NCBI GenBank assembly: GCA_040544425.1
Contig: JBEONO010000027.1
Coordinates: forward strand, 1-38,580
DNA: 38,580 bases
Origin: Solimicrobium sp040544425
GTDB lineage: Bacteria; Pseudomonadota; Gammaproteobacteria; Burkholderiales; Burkholderiaceae_D
Direction: 5' to 3'
The position numbers and the translations under genes were made by a program. The notes under the pieces are model-generated. The model ran no database searches, had not been told where the DNA came from, and saw only the letters and a program-made list of their open reading frames with translations. This document shows positions 15,716-30,700 of this stretch, piece after piece (position 1 is the stretch's first letter; every line of letters starts with the position of its first letter).

Positions 15716-18700
15716 GTGAATCATATTTTCAGATCAATCTGGTCAGAAGTCCTGCGCGAATGGATCGCGGTTTCCGAACTCGGCACTACCCTGGGCAAAT
15801 CAGCCTCCGCCACGCGCAACAAAGCTGCCATCACGGTTGACGAACAGCCCATGCCGGTCAGCGCGATGAAACCGCTGGTGTTGGCGGTACTGTGCTGCTT
15901 CAGCCTGCACACTCTGGCCGCCGCTACTGCGCCGGGTCCGTTTAAAAAGAACAGCAGCACCAACCGGGATGGCAAAAGCGAGCCGGCAGGCATGGCCGCG
16001 CCAGGGTCACTGAAAACTGCCAACAGCATTACTGTGGATGGCAAAACCAAAACCACCATAACCGTCAAGGGACAAACGACCAGCATCACCACGGCCACGG
16101 TATCCGGGACAGTGGCATTCAATTCTTTCTCGACGTTCAATCTGGGACAGGGAAACACCGCCAATCTGTATCTGCCGCAAGGGTCGGCGAGCCTGGTCAA
16201 TCTGGTCTCAAGCAGTCAGGCCATCATCAATGGCGTGCTCAATTCCTACAAGAACGGAAAAATCGGCGGCAATGTTTTTTTTGCCGATCCCTACGGCGTG
16301 GTAGTGGGTAAAAGCGGTCTGATCAATGTTGGCAGTCTGGCGTTCTCCAGTCCGACGCAATCCTTCATGAGCAAACTGATGGACCCGAACGGTTTGATCG
16401 ATCCGGCTTCGAGCGCCATTTTGCTGGCCAATGCTGCGCCGGTGTCCGGCAACGGCATCATCGATATTTTTGGAAAAATCAATGCGCCGGACGGCGTGCG
16501 TCTCAGTGCCAACGCTGTCAATGTCTCGGGTCAGATCACGACCGGCAATGCGGCTGTAGCGCAGATCAATGCCTTTCAACAGATCGTCAATCCAGGTGCG
16601 GCCAATCAGATTGTGGATCTGGTTGAGCACAATGGCGCGATCGAAATTGTCGCCCAGAGTTCGGCAGATATCTCCGGTCAATTGCAGGCCGACGGCAGTA
16701 CCAATCATGCGGGTGGGACGATCGGTATCAAGACCGTTGGCGGCGATATCAACATCGAAAATGGCGCGCTGCTCAGTGCCAAAGGAAACGGTACGCAGGC
16801 CGATGGCGGAAGCATCACGGTATTTGCAGCGCGTAATCTGAGCCTGGGTGACAAGACCGGTTCAGGTCCGCTGTTGGACGTGTCGGCAGGCGTCTCGGGC
16901 AATGGCGGCAGCATCGACACCAGCGCCACTGGCACGGTAACGCTGGGCGGCGGGATCTACAAGGCGTCCGCCAGCCAGGGTAAAGTTGGCAGCTGGACTG
17001 TCGATCCGGACATCGTGCTGATTGATAACAGTGGCAATTCGATTATCACCGGTGGCCTCAGCTGGGGGCTCGACGCGAGCATCAGTTTTACAGTGGCGCC
17101 CGGTGGCAGCGTTAACACCACCAACCCACACGGTGATGCTGGATCGATCAGGTTGAGCGCCCCGAGCATCAACATTGGCGGCACGCTGGATGCTTCGGCA
17201 ACCGGTTCCTTTGCCGCTGGTGATGTGACGCTGATTGCGACCAGCGCCAACACGGCGCCAAATGGGCTGGGCGGGTTTGTCAGCGCCACTGGCGGGATTG
17301 ATATTTCGGGCACGATCAAAGGCGCAAATTTACTTTTTTCAGCCAGCTCAAGTGCGGTGTCAAATTACAGCAATACACAGTCCGGCATTGCTCTGAGCAC
17401 GACCGGCGACCTGACTCCGGCAAGCTTGGGCAATGGAGTTGGCGTGGTGTCGGGTGCGGCGCACTCGCATGTCATGATCCACAGTGGCGCCAATATTGTC
17501 GCCAGCAATAACGTTGTGCTCAATGCCGTGACCACTGCAACGGCGGACGATTCCGCCTATACCGTGGCTTCCGCGAACAATAGCAACCCGGACATGCCTG
17601 CAGTTGTGTATGGCAAGGTGGTGGGCAATGCGGTGGCCCAGATCGAAGCCGGTGCCACAGTGAATGCCGGTGGGACGCTGACGGTGCGTGCGCACAATAC
17701 TGCCACGCTGGCTGTGGCCGCGGCGACTTATTCGACTGATTCGACTGGGCCGGTCGCACTGACCGCGGCCTATGGAGCGGCCGATGTGCAATCTACCGCA
17801 CAGATTTTATCGGGCGCGAGCGTGACGGCGCAAAACGTGAGCGTCGTTGCGCTCAACAGCAATTCATTTTCGGTTGCTGCTTCCAATACTGTCTGGAGCA
17901 GCGGCAGCAGTGGTGGCAGCAGCGGTGGCGGGAGTAGTAACAGCGGCGGCGGACGGGTGCTGGCGTTTGCGAACGGACTGACTTCCACAGCCACTGCGCT
18001 GGAAGCTGCCACGCTCACTCTTGCCACCACGGCGCGTACGGCCGGGACCGGGCAGTTGCTGGTGGAAGCGGATTCGTTGACGAAAAAAGATTCAGTGACC
18101 GCTGCCAGCAAAGCCGAAACCGGGAACGGCCCCTCATCCGGCACCATTCAAAGCGCCTCGACCGCGGCCACGACCTATCTTGAAGGCGCGATGGCTGGCA
18201 GTCCTGCCACGGCAGTCATGTCGACCGACGCAGCCACTCCCAAATTCGGTGCTGCCATGGCCCTGACTTTGGGCGACGCGCAATCTGCCAGCGCGAAAAT
18301 CGCTGCCGCTACCAGCATTAGCGCCAACACGACAACGCTGACGGCACAAACTGTCGATGCCGGAGCGATCAGCGCAGCTTCCAGCGCGGTCAACATCAAG
18401 GATGTGTCGGGTAATTCAGCCAGTCCGGTTGGCTTGAATGCCGGTGTCACGGTGGCAGTACGTTCATTGTCTGCCGACGCGGAAGTGGGCAGCGGGGCGA
18501 TCATCACTGCGCCGTATATTGGCATTTACGCCAATAACAGTTTGCCTCTCAATGCGCCCCTGGTGAATGAAGTGTCGGCGCTTGGCGCGGCGTCAACCTG
18601 GGCCAGCCCGTCGAGTATTTTCACTGCCCTGAGCAGTCTGGCCTCGACATTCAGCAGTACCGCCAATTTTTGCGCTTCGATTGCGTCCAGCTGTGCCAAC

Positions 18701-21700
18701 GGCTCTGCCACCACCCCGGATACCGGCTTTTCCGGTTCGGTCAATTATCTCAGTATGACCAACCAGGCGACGGCCTGGGTTGGCAAGGGCGCGCAGCTGA
18801 CCAGTTCGATTTCGACGCCGACCGTCACAAAAAACAGCTGGAGCACGGCTTTGGATACGGGTGACGATGCCAGTCTCGGTCAGGCTGGCACGGCACGCGC
18901 ACTGGCATTTACCAGCGCAGTAGCCGTGCAGGCGCAGAACAGCATCAAGACCATCAATATCGGTGGTAACTTTGGTCTGGGCAGTTCCGATAAGGCTTCT
19001 GGTGGCGGCTCAAGCAATTATATTTACAGCAGCGACACGACCCTGTCCGGTATCGGTGCCGATGCCAATGTGCAGACCAATTCACGGCTGGCTGTGCTTG
19101 CAACGGATGACAGTCTGGTCCTGTCCATTTCGCCGTCAGGAGGCAGCGGCAAATCAATTACCGGTGGCGGGATCGTCGCTTATACCAGTATCACTAACAG
19201 CACCCAGGCGTCCATCAGCAATGCCGCTGTGATCAGCGCGGCAGATGTCGCGGTTTCGGCCAGTGCAGCGCAAAATCTGCTGACGGTCACCGGCAGTGTG
19301 CAAAAAAATAATCCGGACAGTATCGGTGTGGCGACCAGCATCAATGAAGTCAACGCCAATACCAAGGCGTTCATTGGTGACAACAGCAGCATCGATCCTT
19401 CGCTTGCCTATACCGGGGTGGCACCGGCTGCGCAGTTTACCACCGGGTCGCTGGAGATTGACGCGGCCAGCATCGGCCAGATCGGCGCAGTCGCGGTTGC
19501 GGCGGGCTCAAATTCGACCACCTCATCAGGCTCACAGTCTTCCGGCTCACAGTCATCCGGTTCAACTTCACCCGATACCCAATCACGCAGCGATGCCGTC
19601 GGCAGTGAGCCGAGTCTGTCGGCGACCTCATTGCGCAGCTTCCTGACCAGCGCGGCAAATTATCTGACGACCAAGGAGTCTGATTCCGGTTTCGGTCTGA
19701 CAATTTCAGGCAGCGTGGCGATCAATCAGATTGCCTTGAATACCGACAGTTATGTGTCGGGCAGCAGCGCGGCCAATCCGGTTTCCATCAGCTATGTCGC
19801 GCCCGCTTACGTTGACCCGGCCCGGTCGGCCGGTTCGTTCACCGTTGAAGCGATTCGTGACACGTATATTGGCACCGCCGCCGGTGCAGCGGCACTGATC
19901 AGTGGCAAGGGTGACAGCGGTAAGGGCGGTGCGGCCGTGGGTGGTACCGTGGCAGTCGAAATCAGCAACAATCAAACCGATGCGGCAATGAGCAATGCCA
20001 CGGTCAGCGGTTTTGACAGTGTTGCCGTGCAGGGCCTCAGTTCGGGTCAGCAAACCAATGTGGGCGTCGATTTTGCTGCCAATACCAGCAAGAAAGGCTA
20101 TTCCAATTATTCCGCTGCCGGTTCGGTGTCGCTGGCACTGATCAACGATGGCGTATCGGCCACCTTGCTCGATTCCACCGTCAGCGCTGGTGCGGCAACC
20201 GTGCCTGGCAGCAGCGTGTCGGTGGTCGCCTATGACCACAGCAACATCGGCATTGGTGGCGGGTCGATGTATTTTGGCGGGCAGGGCGGCGGCAGCGTTG
20301 CCCTGAGCTATCTGTCACTGGGTGATCCGGGAACGTCGGCCCATGCCAACGATGCGCGCATTGTGGGCAGTACGATCAGCAAGTTTGACACGGTAAAGGT
20401 TCAGGCGATCAACAGTGATGTGGTTATCATCGGCGCGGCTACCGCCGGTGGCGGTTCAGGTGCCACCGGATTTTCAGGCGCGCTGGTGTTTGACTCGATT
20501 TCCAGAACCTCGAATGCCGCGATTGTCGGTGATACGCTTGGTCTATCCAACCTTCACGTCAGCGGCAACGTGCAGGTGCAGGCGGCCGGTGGCGACCAGA
20601 CTGACCTGGATCACATCATCAGCCAGGTTGATGGCAATCCGGCTGGCCTGTCCAGCATCGATTTCACCGGCAGCGCCGCCGGTTTGAGCCTGGGCGCAGG
20701 TGCCGCCATTGTTGACGTGGCTGGTGTGGTGCAGGTCGGTAAATCCAATGTCGGCCTGTCCTATGTCCAAAACACGGTTGCGGATAATTTGACTGCGACA
20801 ATTTCCGGAGCAACCATTGTTTCCACGGCGGGCAAGGTCAGCGTCGAGGCCGATAATCAGACCACCATACTGGCACTCAGTGTTGGTGTCGGTGCTGCCA
20901 GCGGTTACCTGGCAGGCGTTGGCTCGGCAACCTATAACAAGATTTCTTCCGGCACCAGTGCGCAGATCGATCAGACTGGCACGGCGCCCCTTGAGCTAAC
21001 CAATGTCGATGCCGCCAATGTGGTTGTGAAAGCATCACAAAGCGCAAGCATTCAATCTCTGGCAGGCGACGTTGCGTTCGCCACCAATGGCAGTGCCATT
21101 GGTGCTGCCATTGCGGTCAATCAGATGGGCGATCCCACTGCCGGTGCCGGGGCTGCGCCGAACGTGACTGCCGCGATTGAAGGCGCGACTGTCACAGCAA
21201 CCAATGTCAGCGTCTCTGGCCAGTCAAGCGATACGATCAAAACGATCTCGGTAGCGGGCGCAGTCAGTACCAGCCAGGTCGGCATTGCCGGTTCGGCCTC
21301 AACCAATTTATCCGCAGCCAGTGTCAGTGCTGAAATTGGCAGTGGTGCGACCGTCAACGCCAGTGACAATGTGGCGGTCCTGGCCGGCAACAGCAACAAT
21401 GTGGCGGTCGTTGCCGGTGCCGCCGGTGTTGGTCTGGGTGCGGTCGGCGCAGGTCTGTCGGTCGTGGTCAATGAAATGAAGAACAGCACCAGCGCTGATA
21501 TCAGCGGCGCATCGACCGTGGTCAATGCATCTGGCCTGGTCCCGACCGACACCGTGGTTGTGAACAGCGGCTCACTGGTCAATCAGTTCGATCCACGCAC
21601 CGTGTCAGCGCCGAGCGTGGCCGGACCATCCTATGCCGAAACCACGCTTGCCGTGTCCGGTCTGGCGGTGGTTGCCACGACCCAGCAGACTGTCAATACC

Positions 21701-24700
21701 AATGCCGTCAGCCTGGCTATTGGCAGCGATGCGGCAGTGGCCGTGCTGCCGGTAGTGAATATTCTGGGCGGCACTACTTTCGCCTATATTGACGCTGCGG
21801 CAGTGGATACCAGGTTGAAGGCCTCCGATCCGAAACCGGCGATTGATGTCACGGCCAGCAGTTATTCGTATGCGGGCAATTTTGTTGGGGCAGTGTCCGG
21901 TTCGGCAGGCGTATCGGCCAGCGGCGCGGTGGCTGTCAATACCCTGAACGGGGTGACCGAGGCATACATCAATTCGGCCAATGTCGGCAGCAATGTCGCA
22001 GCCGTTACGCAAAATCTTGCCGGCAATCCCGATGCGCCGGTCAAAGTACCGGTCTACGGGAACAAGCTCCCGACGGTTGGCAGTGTCACGGTCAACGCGA
22101 TTGCCGAACAGGACAGCGCAAATATTGTGGCTGGTCTGGCCGGAGGTGCAGCCGGTGCCGGTGTCGGCTCGGGCCTTGTCAACCTGTTCAATGCCACAAC
22201 CAAATCGTATGTCACCGGTGGCAGCGTCAGTGCCCAAAGTTTACAGGTCGGTGCAACGGCAACGAATGGCTTGCAGGCCCTGGTCGGCGCCGGGGCTGCA
22301 GCCGCAGGCGCTGGCGTGGCGGGATCTTTTGCCGCATCGGACAGTACCGACATGACCGAGGCCTATATTGGAAACACCGGTGCGCCGACCATCTTGACTG
22401 TCGCAGGACCACTGACCGTCAACGCGCTGACCAATAATTCCTATAACAGTATCGTCGTCAGTGGTGCCGGAGGCGGTTCGGCAGGGATTGCCGGCATGGT
22501 CGATGTCACGCTGATGAATAACAGGACCAGCGCCACAATCACCAACACGAAGGCGGATGGTTCCGGTGATGCGGTTCCGCTGGCGACCGCTGCGGTTACC
22601 GTCAGTGCAAATGAAACGATAGCCGTGAACGCGTATGCCGGCTCGCTGGCGCTGGGAGGCGGACTGGGTGTTGGCGCAGGCGCGAATGTGATTGTGCTGA
22701 AAAGTTCAGTGGAGGCAGCGATTGACGGCAGCACTATCGACTCGAATGGCGCCGTTGCCGTCACTGCATCCAGCACAAAAAATATTGCCGCTGTGACGGC
22801 CACGCTGGCAGTCGGTGGAACCGCAGGAATCGGCGGCGCAGCGGCCCTGATTTTAATCGGGACCGGCGCAACCGGTGACGCGATGTCGGAACTGGATCAG
22901 GGTAACTCCGGTTCACTGGCGTCAGTCAATTCCATGACCACCAATGCCTCGTCAAATGCCGGGAACGATGCTGGCTTAACGAGCGCACAGCGCAGCGGCG
23001 TGACCCAGTCGGGTCCCGCATTCTCAAGCAGTGGTGACAGCTTCAGCACCGCTGGTGGTGACAACGTCACTGCCTTTGTCGATCAGTCCAGCAAAATCAC
23101 CGGCGCGACGGTCAGCGTGACTGCCCAGAGTCTGATTTCTACCAATAATATTGCCGGGGCTGCCGGTGGCGGTGCGGTTGGCGTCGGCGGTGCGGTGGCC
23201 TACACACGCATTTATGATCATGTTTCGGCCATTTCCAAGGGAGCCCTGACAGCGTCAAAGGTGAACGTGGATGCCCAGGTCAGTGATGGTCACACCGTCC
23301 TGCTGGGTGGCAGCGGCATCACTGCGCAAACCAGCGCGTATGCCGGTGGTGCCGGTATCGTCGGACTGGGTGCCGCGGTGGCCGATTCGATTGTCGACAA
23401 TACCGTCGTCGCGCAGGCTACCGGTACCCTGCTCGGTGATGGGAGCACCGGCTCGACTGCAAGCATCGGGGCGCACGATACCAGTTCGGCTGGTGCCAGC
23501 GGAATCGGTGCAGCGGTGGGTGCCGCCGCAGTGGGTATTGTGGTGGTTGATGCCGCAAAAACCAGCACGGTATCGGCCAGTCTGGATCCTGCGCTCATTG
23601 GGCAGGATGTCGGCGGCAATATTTCCAAGACCTATAACCAGATTACTGTGGCTGCCAGTGACAGCGGCAGTGTCTCGAGCAGGGCGCTGGCAGCAGCTGG
23701 CGGCATCATCTCCGGCATGGGTGCAGGCGCGACTGCGACCGATAGCGCGACGGTGACGGCAGAAACATCAGGCACGATTAATCTGGGCAAAGGCGCGATC
23801 AGCATTGCTGCGACCGATACCCCCGATGTGTCAGCGACCAGTGCCGGTGTCACAGTTGGTGGTGCGGCTGCCGGTGCCACGGTGGCGCTGGCCAGCGCAG
23901 CGCCCAACGTGTCGGCCACGGTGGCCGATAATACGGTGTTCCAGGGCAGCGGAAGTATTGCCGTGACTGCCACCACAGCGCCGCAACCGAATGATTCTGC
24001 GGTCAGTGCCAGCGCGATTGCCGGGGTGGGTGCACTGGTCGGCGTCAGCGCAACCTATGCCGGTGCGCAGGACAATGCCACCGTGCTGGCTTCGCTGGGC
24101 AAGGATGTGAATCTGACTGATGCCGCATTGAGTGTGACGGCGGTCAACAGCACTGACCAGAGTGCAACGGCCACCGGTGTGACCGTGGCCGAGTTTCTTG
24201 CCTTGGGAGCCAATGTTTCCAAAGCCTCCTCAGATGGCAGCGCCAAAGCCGTTGTCAAGTCGGGTCTGATTACCGACTCGGCCAGGATCGCTGATCTGAC
24301 TATCCATGCCACGGAGACCGACCGCAACAGTGCCTCGACCACGGCCGGCAGTGGTGGCCTGATTGCTGGTGATGCCGCCGTGGCTTCAACAGAAAACACC
24401 GCGACCACGACGGCGCAGTTGCTGGCTGGCGCAGATACCGGCACTGCCGGCAACAATACTGTTTATGGCGGCAAGTTTTCAGTCGACGCCAGTCACGTTG
24501 CAACTTACAGCGCGCGTGCCAATTCGGTGAATGCGTCGGCTTTTGGCGCAAGCGGATCGATCGCGTCGAATCAGGCTACTGCCACCACATCGGCGTCGAT
24601 CGGACCTGATCTGACCGTGTATGCGGTCGGGGCGATCGAAGGATCGGCGAGCAACACGTTTAATGAAGCAGCCGGTTCAGGTGCGACTGGTGCCGGGGGC

Positions 24701-27700
24701 GGGCTGGTCAATGCCGCCGCCGCCCTGAGTTCAACATCGGTCACCGGAAGCTCTGGTTTCACGCTGGGCGATAAGGTGGTATTACATTCTGGCCTCAGTC
24801 CGAATGTGGCACCTGGTGACATCAGTTTTAGCGCCTCATCCCTGGTCACGGGCGCAGATCAGGCCAGTCTGGCGACGGGCGGTGCCCTGGCCGGAGCTGG
24901 CGTCAGTTCCAGTGTCAACGCCAATTTGACGAATACCGTAATCACCGGCAAGTCTGATCAGTTGTACAGCTACGGCAATATTGGCATGGGTACCTGGACC
25001 ATCGCGTCACCATCGAGCTCGGCTGAAGTCAGTACCTATGGTCTGGCAGTGATCGGATCGGCTTCGGCGACCACCAACGTGGCCAGCAATCAGACGGTGA
25101 CCGTCGATACCGGCACCATGCTGATGGCCGAAGGCAATGTGAATCTGAAGGCCGGTCAGGCTCCGGACGGATCCTACAGTACCGCAATCAGTCCGGTCGC
25201 CGATGCCGAAGCTTACGTCCGGGGACTGATTGCAGTGCCGAACGTTGGCGTGAGCATCAGCGCAAGCAGTAACGCCACGCTGAATCTGAATTCTGGTTCC
25301 ATCATTCAAAGCGGCCAGAACACAACTATTGGCGCATACCAGGGCGCTATCGATCCATCGAGCGATGCGACCGGACATGGTTTTGAATTGGGCTTCATTC
25401 CGGTCACCACCCATCCTTCTGCCGATATCAGCACGCCCAACAGTGCCGTTGTAAATATCAATGGCTCAGTGACTGCCGGTATTTTTCACAGCCTGGTGAT
25501 CACCATCGATGATTGTCAGAATGCCGGGATTTATTGCAGTACCGCGAAGGTGCTTGAATCGGCCGGCAGCGGGTATGCGGTGAATCCGCTGTTTGTCAGT
25601 AACTTCGATCCGCAAAGCTATATTGCCGCGCAGTTTGCCGGTGGTGCGGCCGGTTCCAGTGCAGTGTTGAATTCCAGCGTGTCGGCCACGCCGGTCGGCG
25701 CGTTTTTTATTCCTGACCTGTATGCCTCAGGTGGCGTGGTGAATGTCAACGCCGGCACCATTACCGGTAATGGCAGCATTACCTCGTTTGGCAATCCAAC
25801 GATTTCGGTCGTCAACAACAGTCCGGATTATCTGATTTTGCAGGACGCCTATATTCCCTATATTCCGGGCGGTAAAGTCAACTTCACCGGCGGTGCAACC
25901 AATGCCGGCACAGTCAGCGTTTCTCCGAACATTGCCACTGATCTGAGCTCGATCACCGTGCAGCAAAACTACGTGCCGACCAATCTTGCCACGGTGGGAC
26001 CGGCCCTGTTTTTAATGGGGAATCTGAACAATCTGGGTGGCCTGATTTCGATATTCAATGCCAAGGGTTCGCTGGGTCAGACCGGGCAGGATTTCGGTCA
26101 GGACGTCAAGGTTGACGTGCCGTTTGGCGCGGCCCTGATCGACGCGCCAAGCTACTCGGTCACCGGAAGTCCGTATTCAAATTGGAACGGCGCCATGATC
26201 TGGCCGGGCGGCAACCCAAGTTCTGCGGCACCTGATGCCGTACAGGCGGCGCAATATGCGGCCGATTATTACGCCTTGAACAATCTGCATGCAGGATCTG
26301 TCGGCGCGATCAATTCTGCCTTGCTGGGCGACGTCGGGACGCTGTCAGGTAATTCCTATATATTTTTGGGCACCAACTGCAGCTGGTTTGGCTGCAGCGA
26401 TGTGGCCAATCCGGTTTCGATCGGCAATTCGTCCAGTCTCAATCCGTTCTGGGCCGTGCAATCGAATTCCCTGACTGCGCAGTCGAACTTCGTTTCTCCG
26501 ACCTTCACGCCGGGAACCAGCACCTCAATTTACGGTACCGCCGTAACTGTCAACGCAGCGATTATTGACATCAACGGACAGGTGACTGCAGGGCAGCCAA
26601 CCAACTGGGCGCTGACGCTGCCCAAAACGCTGGATGCAATCCTGGCGAATGACCGGCTCAGCTATCAATCAGGGATTACTTCGACCTATTTATTCGACAT
26701 CCCAACCGGCCCGGTCGTGACCGGCGTGTCGCAGATCAGTGCCCAGTACAATGCCAAAACCAACCAGATTATTGTCTCGGACGTGAGCGCAACATCGGGC
26801 GGTGGATCCATCGTTCTGAACGGTGCCATCATGAGTACCACGCCGTTGGGCAATATCAGTGTCAACAACGGTCTGGGTACCGTGAATGTGACCAACCAGA
26901 CCGGACTGGGACTGGTGCTGCAAAATATCAATGCAGGCAGTGCTGCCACGGCAAATGCCCTGACCAGCACGGTGCAGATTATCGACACGCTGAAAGATTC
27001 CAATACGCTGTACACCTATACCCCCGGCAACGGATTAACCGTGTATCAGGGCGCAACGACTGCGACGGTACAACAGTTGATGGCGGGGGGCGGGGCGAGC
27101 ACTGCCACCAATACCGGCAGTTACAATCCCCTCACCAATCTGCGCTGGAACTGGGAGCTGGTCGCCAATCTGGTGCGCACGATCGGATACGATTCGACCG
27201 GGCATGTCACCACGCAAAGCAACTGGATTTTTGATCCGGTAACGGGGCAGCCGAATAATCCGTGGCAGTACCTGCTTCCCAATGCGCAGGGCAACGGATT
27301 TGGCAGCAACACCAGCAAGACACCAACTGGAATGACCACGACCAATGGCAATGCCGCCATGCCTGCATTTACCGAGAGTGTCTCTGCAACAGTCGGTTTT
27401 GAATACAACCCGATTGCGTTCCACGGCTGTGACGATGGCAGCTGCCACTTTAACTTCAGACAGACCGGCGCAGACTATGGCCAATGGAATTACAACTACG
27501 CCAAGTCGATTCAACTGATCCTGGCCAATTCAGTGAAGGCAGATAATCAGATCGGCATTTCCTTCCTGGGCAATCCGACCGGACTGGTCAATGTGACTTC
27601 CAACTCGGCAGTGACTGTTGCCGGGCAAATCGTCAATCCAAGCGGTGCAACCACGATTTTGGCAACCGGGGCAATTCAGGAAACCTCGGCTGCTTTGGTG

Positions 27701-30700
27701 CAAAGCAAAGATCTCACCTTAAGTTCAGGTACAGGTAACTTCGCCGCCGGGATCGGCACGCACAACACACCGTTTGCAGCGACGCTGACCAAGGGGGGAA
27801 TCCTGAACGCCAGCGGTGGCAGTGACGGCGTCTATCTGAATATCAATTCCAGTGCCATCAGTCTCGGTCAGCTGACGGCCGGGTCCGCAGGCAACTGGGG
27901 CGATCTCTCGTTGAGCACTACCGGTGACATCAATGCGAATGGCGCTTCACTGCTGAAGGGAAAATCGATCTCATTGACATCCCGGCAGGGCAGCATCGGA
28001 TCAGGCAGCAACCCTGCCGGTGCCATCAATATCAGCACCAACGGTGGCGTGATCAATGCAAGCGCTGCGGGCGACATCAATCTGCTGCAGGCCAGCGGCG
28101 ATTTACTGGCAGGCAGCATCGCCTCGACAGCGGGCAATGTGACCGTTGACGTGGCGAATGGCGCCTTGCTGACCGGCTCGGGCCAGACTGCCGCGCAGAC
28201 CCTGTCGACTGCCCAGATTCAGTCGATCTGGAGCAATCTGTATCTGACCGGCAGCACGGCGTCCAGCCATGCCGCGGCGGTGTCGGCAACCTCGCTGAAC
28301 AATCTTGAGAGTGCCTTGAATGCCGACTATCAGACCTACTGGAATCTGCTCGGCAACGGCTCGGTCAAGAACGGTGTTTTCAGTCTGACCGCAGCAGGCC
28401 TGAGTACCTACACGCCGATTGTTGCTGCTCAGGGTGGCATTGCCTCACCAACCGCGGCACAGGTGCAGGCCTATGCAAACAATCTGTATCTGTCCACCAC
28501 CAATGCGTTTAACAATTATCTGGGAGCGAACTGGTCTACCCTGGCGGATTTCAAAACCAAAAACAGTTCATACAGCGTCAGTTCGGTGGCAAGTACCATC
28601 GAAAATACGGTCAATGCCGACTATCGGAGTTATTGGAATCTGTTGAATAACGGGACTGTTTCGGCCGGGGCGTATCGCCTGAATGTCGCCGGACTGAGTT
28701 ATTACACCCCGATCGTTGCTGCGGCAGAGGGGCTGGCGGTACCGACTGCGGCGCAAGTCCAGGCCTATGCACAAAATCAGTATCAGACGGCACTGACTGC
28801 GTTCAATAATTTTATCGGCGCGGGCTGGTCGGCATCGTCGGATTTCCAAACCAAAAATAATTCCTACAGTTTTGTGGTTGCCAATAACAGTGTCGCTGCG
28901 ACGGGCGATGCGGTCTGGACCACCCAGCAACTCAATAACGGCATTCCGGTATCTGCATTGCAGCCGTCACCGGGCGTGGTCGGTAACGCGGTAGCCAGCA
29001 TTTCCGGGAAAAACGTGAATTTGACGGCATCCAATATCGGCAGGCTGGCCGATCCGATTTATATCTCGGTGGCTGACATCAAAGGCGGTACCTTGAGCAA
29101 CACCCAACTGGCAGCCCTTGCCATTGCCGTGGACCCGGGCAGTGTGATCCCCGTGGATGCCAAAGGTAACCGGGTTGCCCTGTCTGATCCGGGTTTGCTG
29201 GGCTTTGACATTCTTCAAACCGCGCCGCTTTACCTGAGCTCGGTGGGGAATTTAACCGCGAATTCAGCCGGTGTGGTTTATGTGCAGAGTGCGCAAACGC
29301 CGCTGGGTGTGGAGACAGGTCTGACGGTCAATGCAGTCACTGCTGGCGGCAATGTCAGTCTGGTTGCGCAGAAAAATATTGTCGGTGCGGGCAGCAGCCC
29401 GACCGATATCACTATTACCGGCAGCGGCAATCTGGTATTGCAGGCAGGTGCGGGCGACCTGGGCTCATCCGCCCATCCATTGACCTTCCAGCTTGCCAAT
29501 GGCGAACTGTCTTCTGCCAACACCAGTCAAAGCGCCTGGTTGCAGGCGGTCGGCGGGGATATGGTTATCGGTGCGGTGTATGCCGCTGATTCGGCTAACT
29601 TGAGTGCCCCGAACGGGGCAATTGTGCAAGACCCGACTGTCGCCGGTGTGTCTGTCCGAGCCAACAATATAAGCCTGACTGCTGCAAACAATATTGGCAG
29701 CTCGCTGACGGCACCCTTGATCATTGAAGAGCTTACGCTGACCGGATCTGTCGTGTCCGATTCTGGCGCGACAAGCTATCTGGCGGCCAATTCGGCACTG
29801 GCGGGCGTCCGTGCCACTTCGGCCGGTGATTTGAATCTGGCCGGGCAAAGTGATCTTGGCGCATCGACTCTGACTTCTGCCAATGGCAATGTACTGGCCA
29901 CTGCTGCAGGAAGTCTGCAGATCGGAGCAGTCACGGCCAATGGCACTGTTGACCTGACGTCGGGCGGAAGTATGCAGCTGACCTCATCGCATAGCGGTGC
30001 AACGGCGACACTCAGTTCGGGCGGGGCACTGACAGTCTCCGGTCAACTGGTGTCCGGTGATGCAGTCAGCCTGACCTCAAGCGGTGACATGAATCTGGGA
30101 ACAATACAGAGCGTCAATGCGATGACACTGACTACGGCAGCGGGCGGCAGTCAAAGCGCGACCAGTCTGGTGGCAACAACCGGGGCGGTCGTCGATCATT
30201 CCGGCGCTGACCTGTCGATAGCAACGATCGCCGCTGGCCAGGACATTACCCTGATCAGCAACGCTGCCATGTCCTTGGGCAGCGCATCTTCCGGGACCGG
30301 CAATATAGACCTGAATTCGGGTGCTACATTGTCAGCATCCAGTGTAAGCAGTGGCAAAGCCGTGAATGTCAAAGCCACGAAAGACGTCAATCTTGGTGTG
30401 ACGGTGGCACAGGCTGGTGATGTGAATGTGGCGTCGGATACGGCAAACGTGACTGTGGCCGGTATCACTGACCAGGGCAGCACCATCATCAATGCTGCCG
30501 GTGCGACGACCATCAATGGCAATGTCAACAGCACAGGCGACATCGTCCTCACAAGTGGCGCTACCTTGACCGAAAACCTGGCAGCAGCGATTGCCAGCAG
30601 CGGCGGGGCACTCACGGCAGTTGCCGCCAACATCAGCATGGGCGCTGGCAGCAGTATGGCGGCACAGGATGCTCTGAGCCTGACCACCACGTCGGGCGCG

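Noticed and set aside
17897..19570. Short repeats in the adhesin considered as a CRISPR-like or phase-variation tract
   Set aside because: The repeats are in-frame codon repeats of a protein linker, unit length is a multiple of three, and there are no regular spacers.
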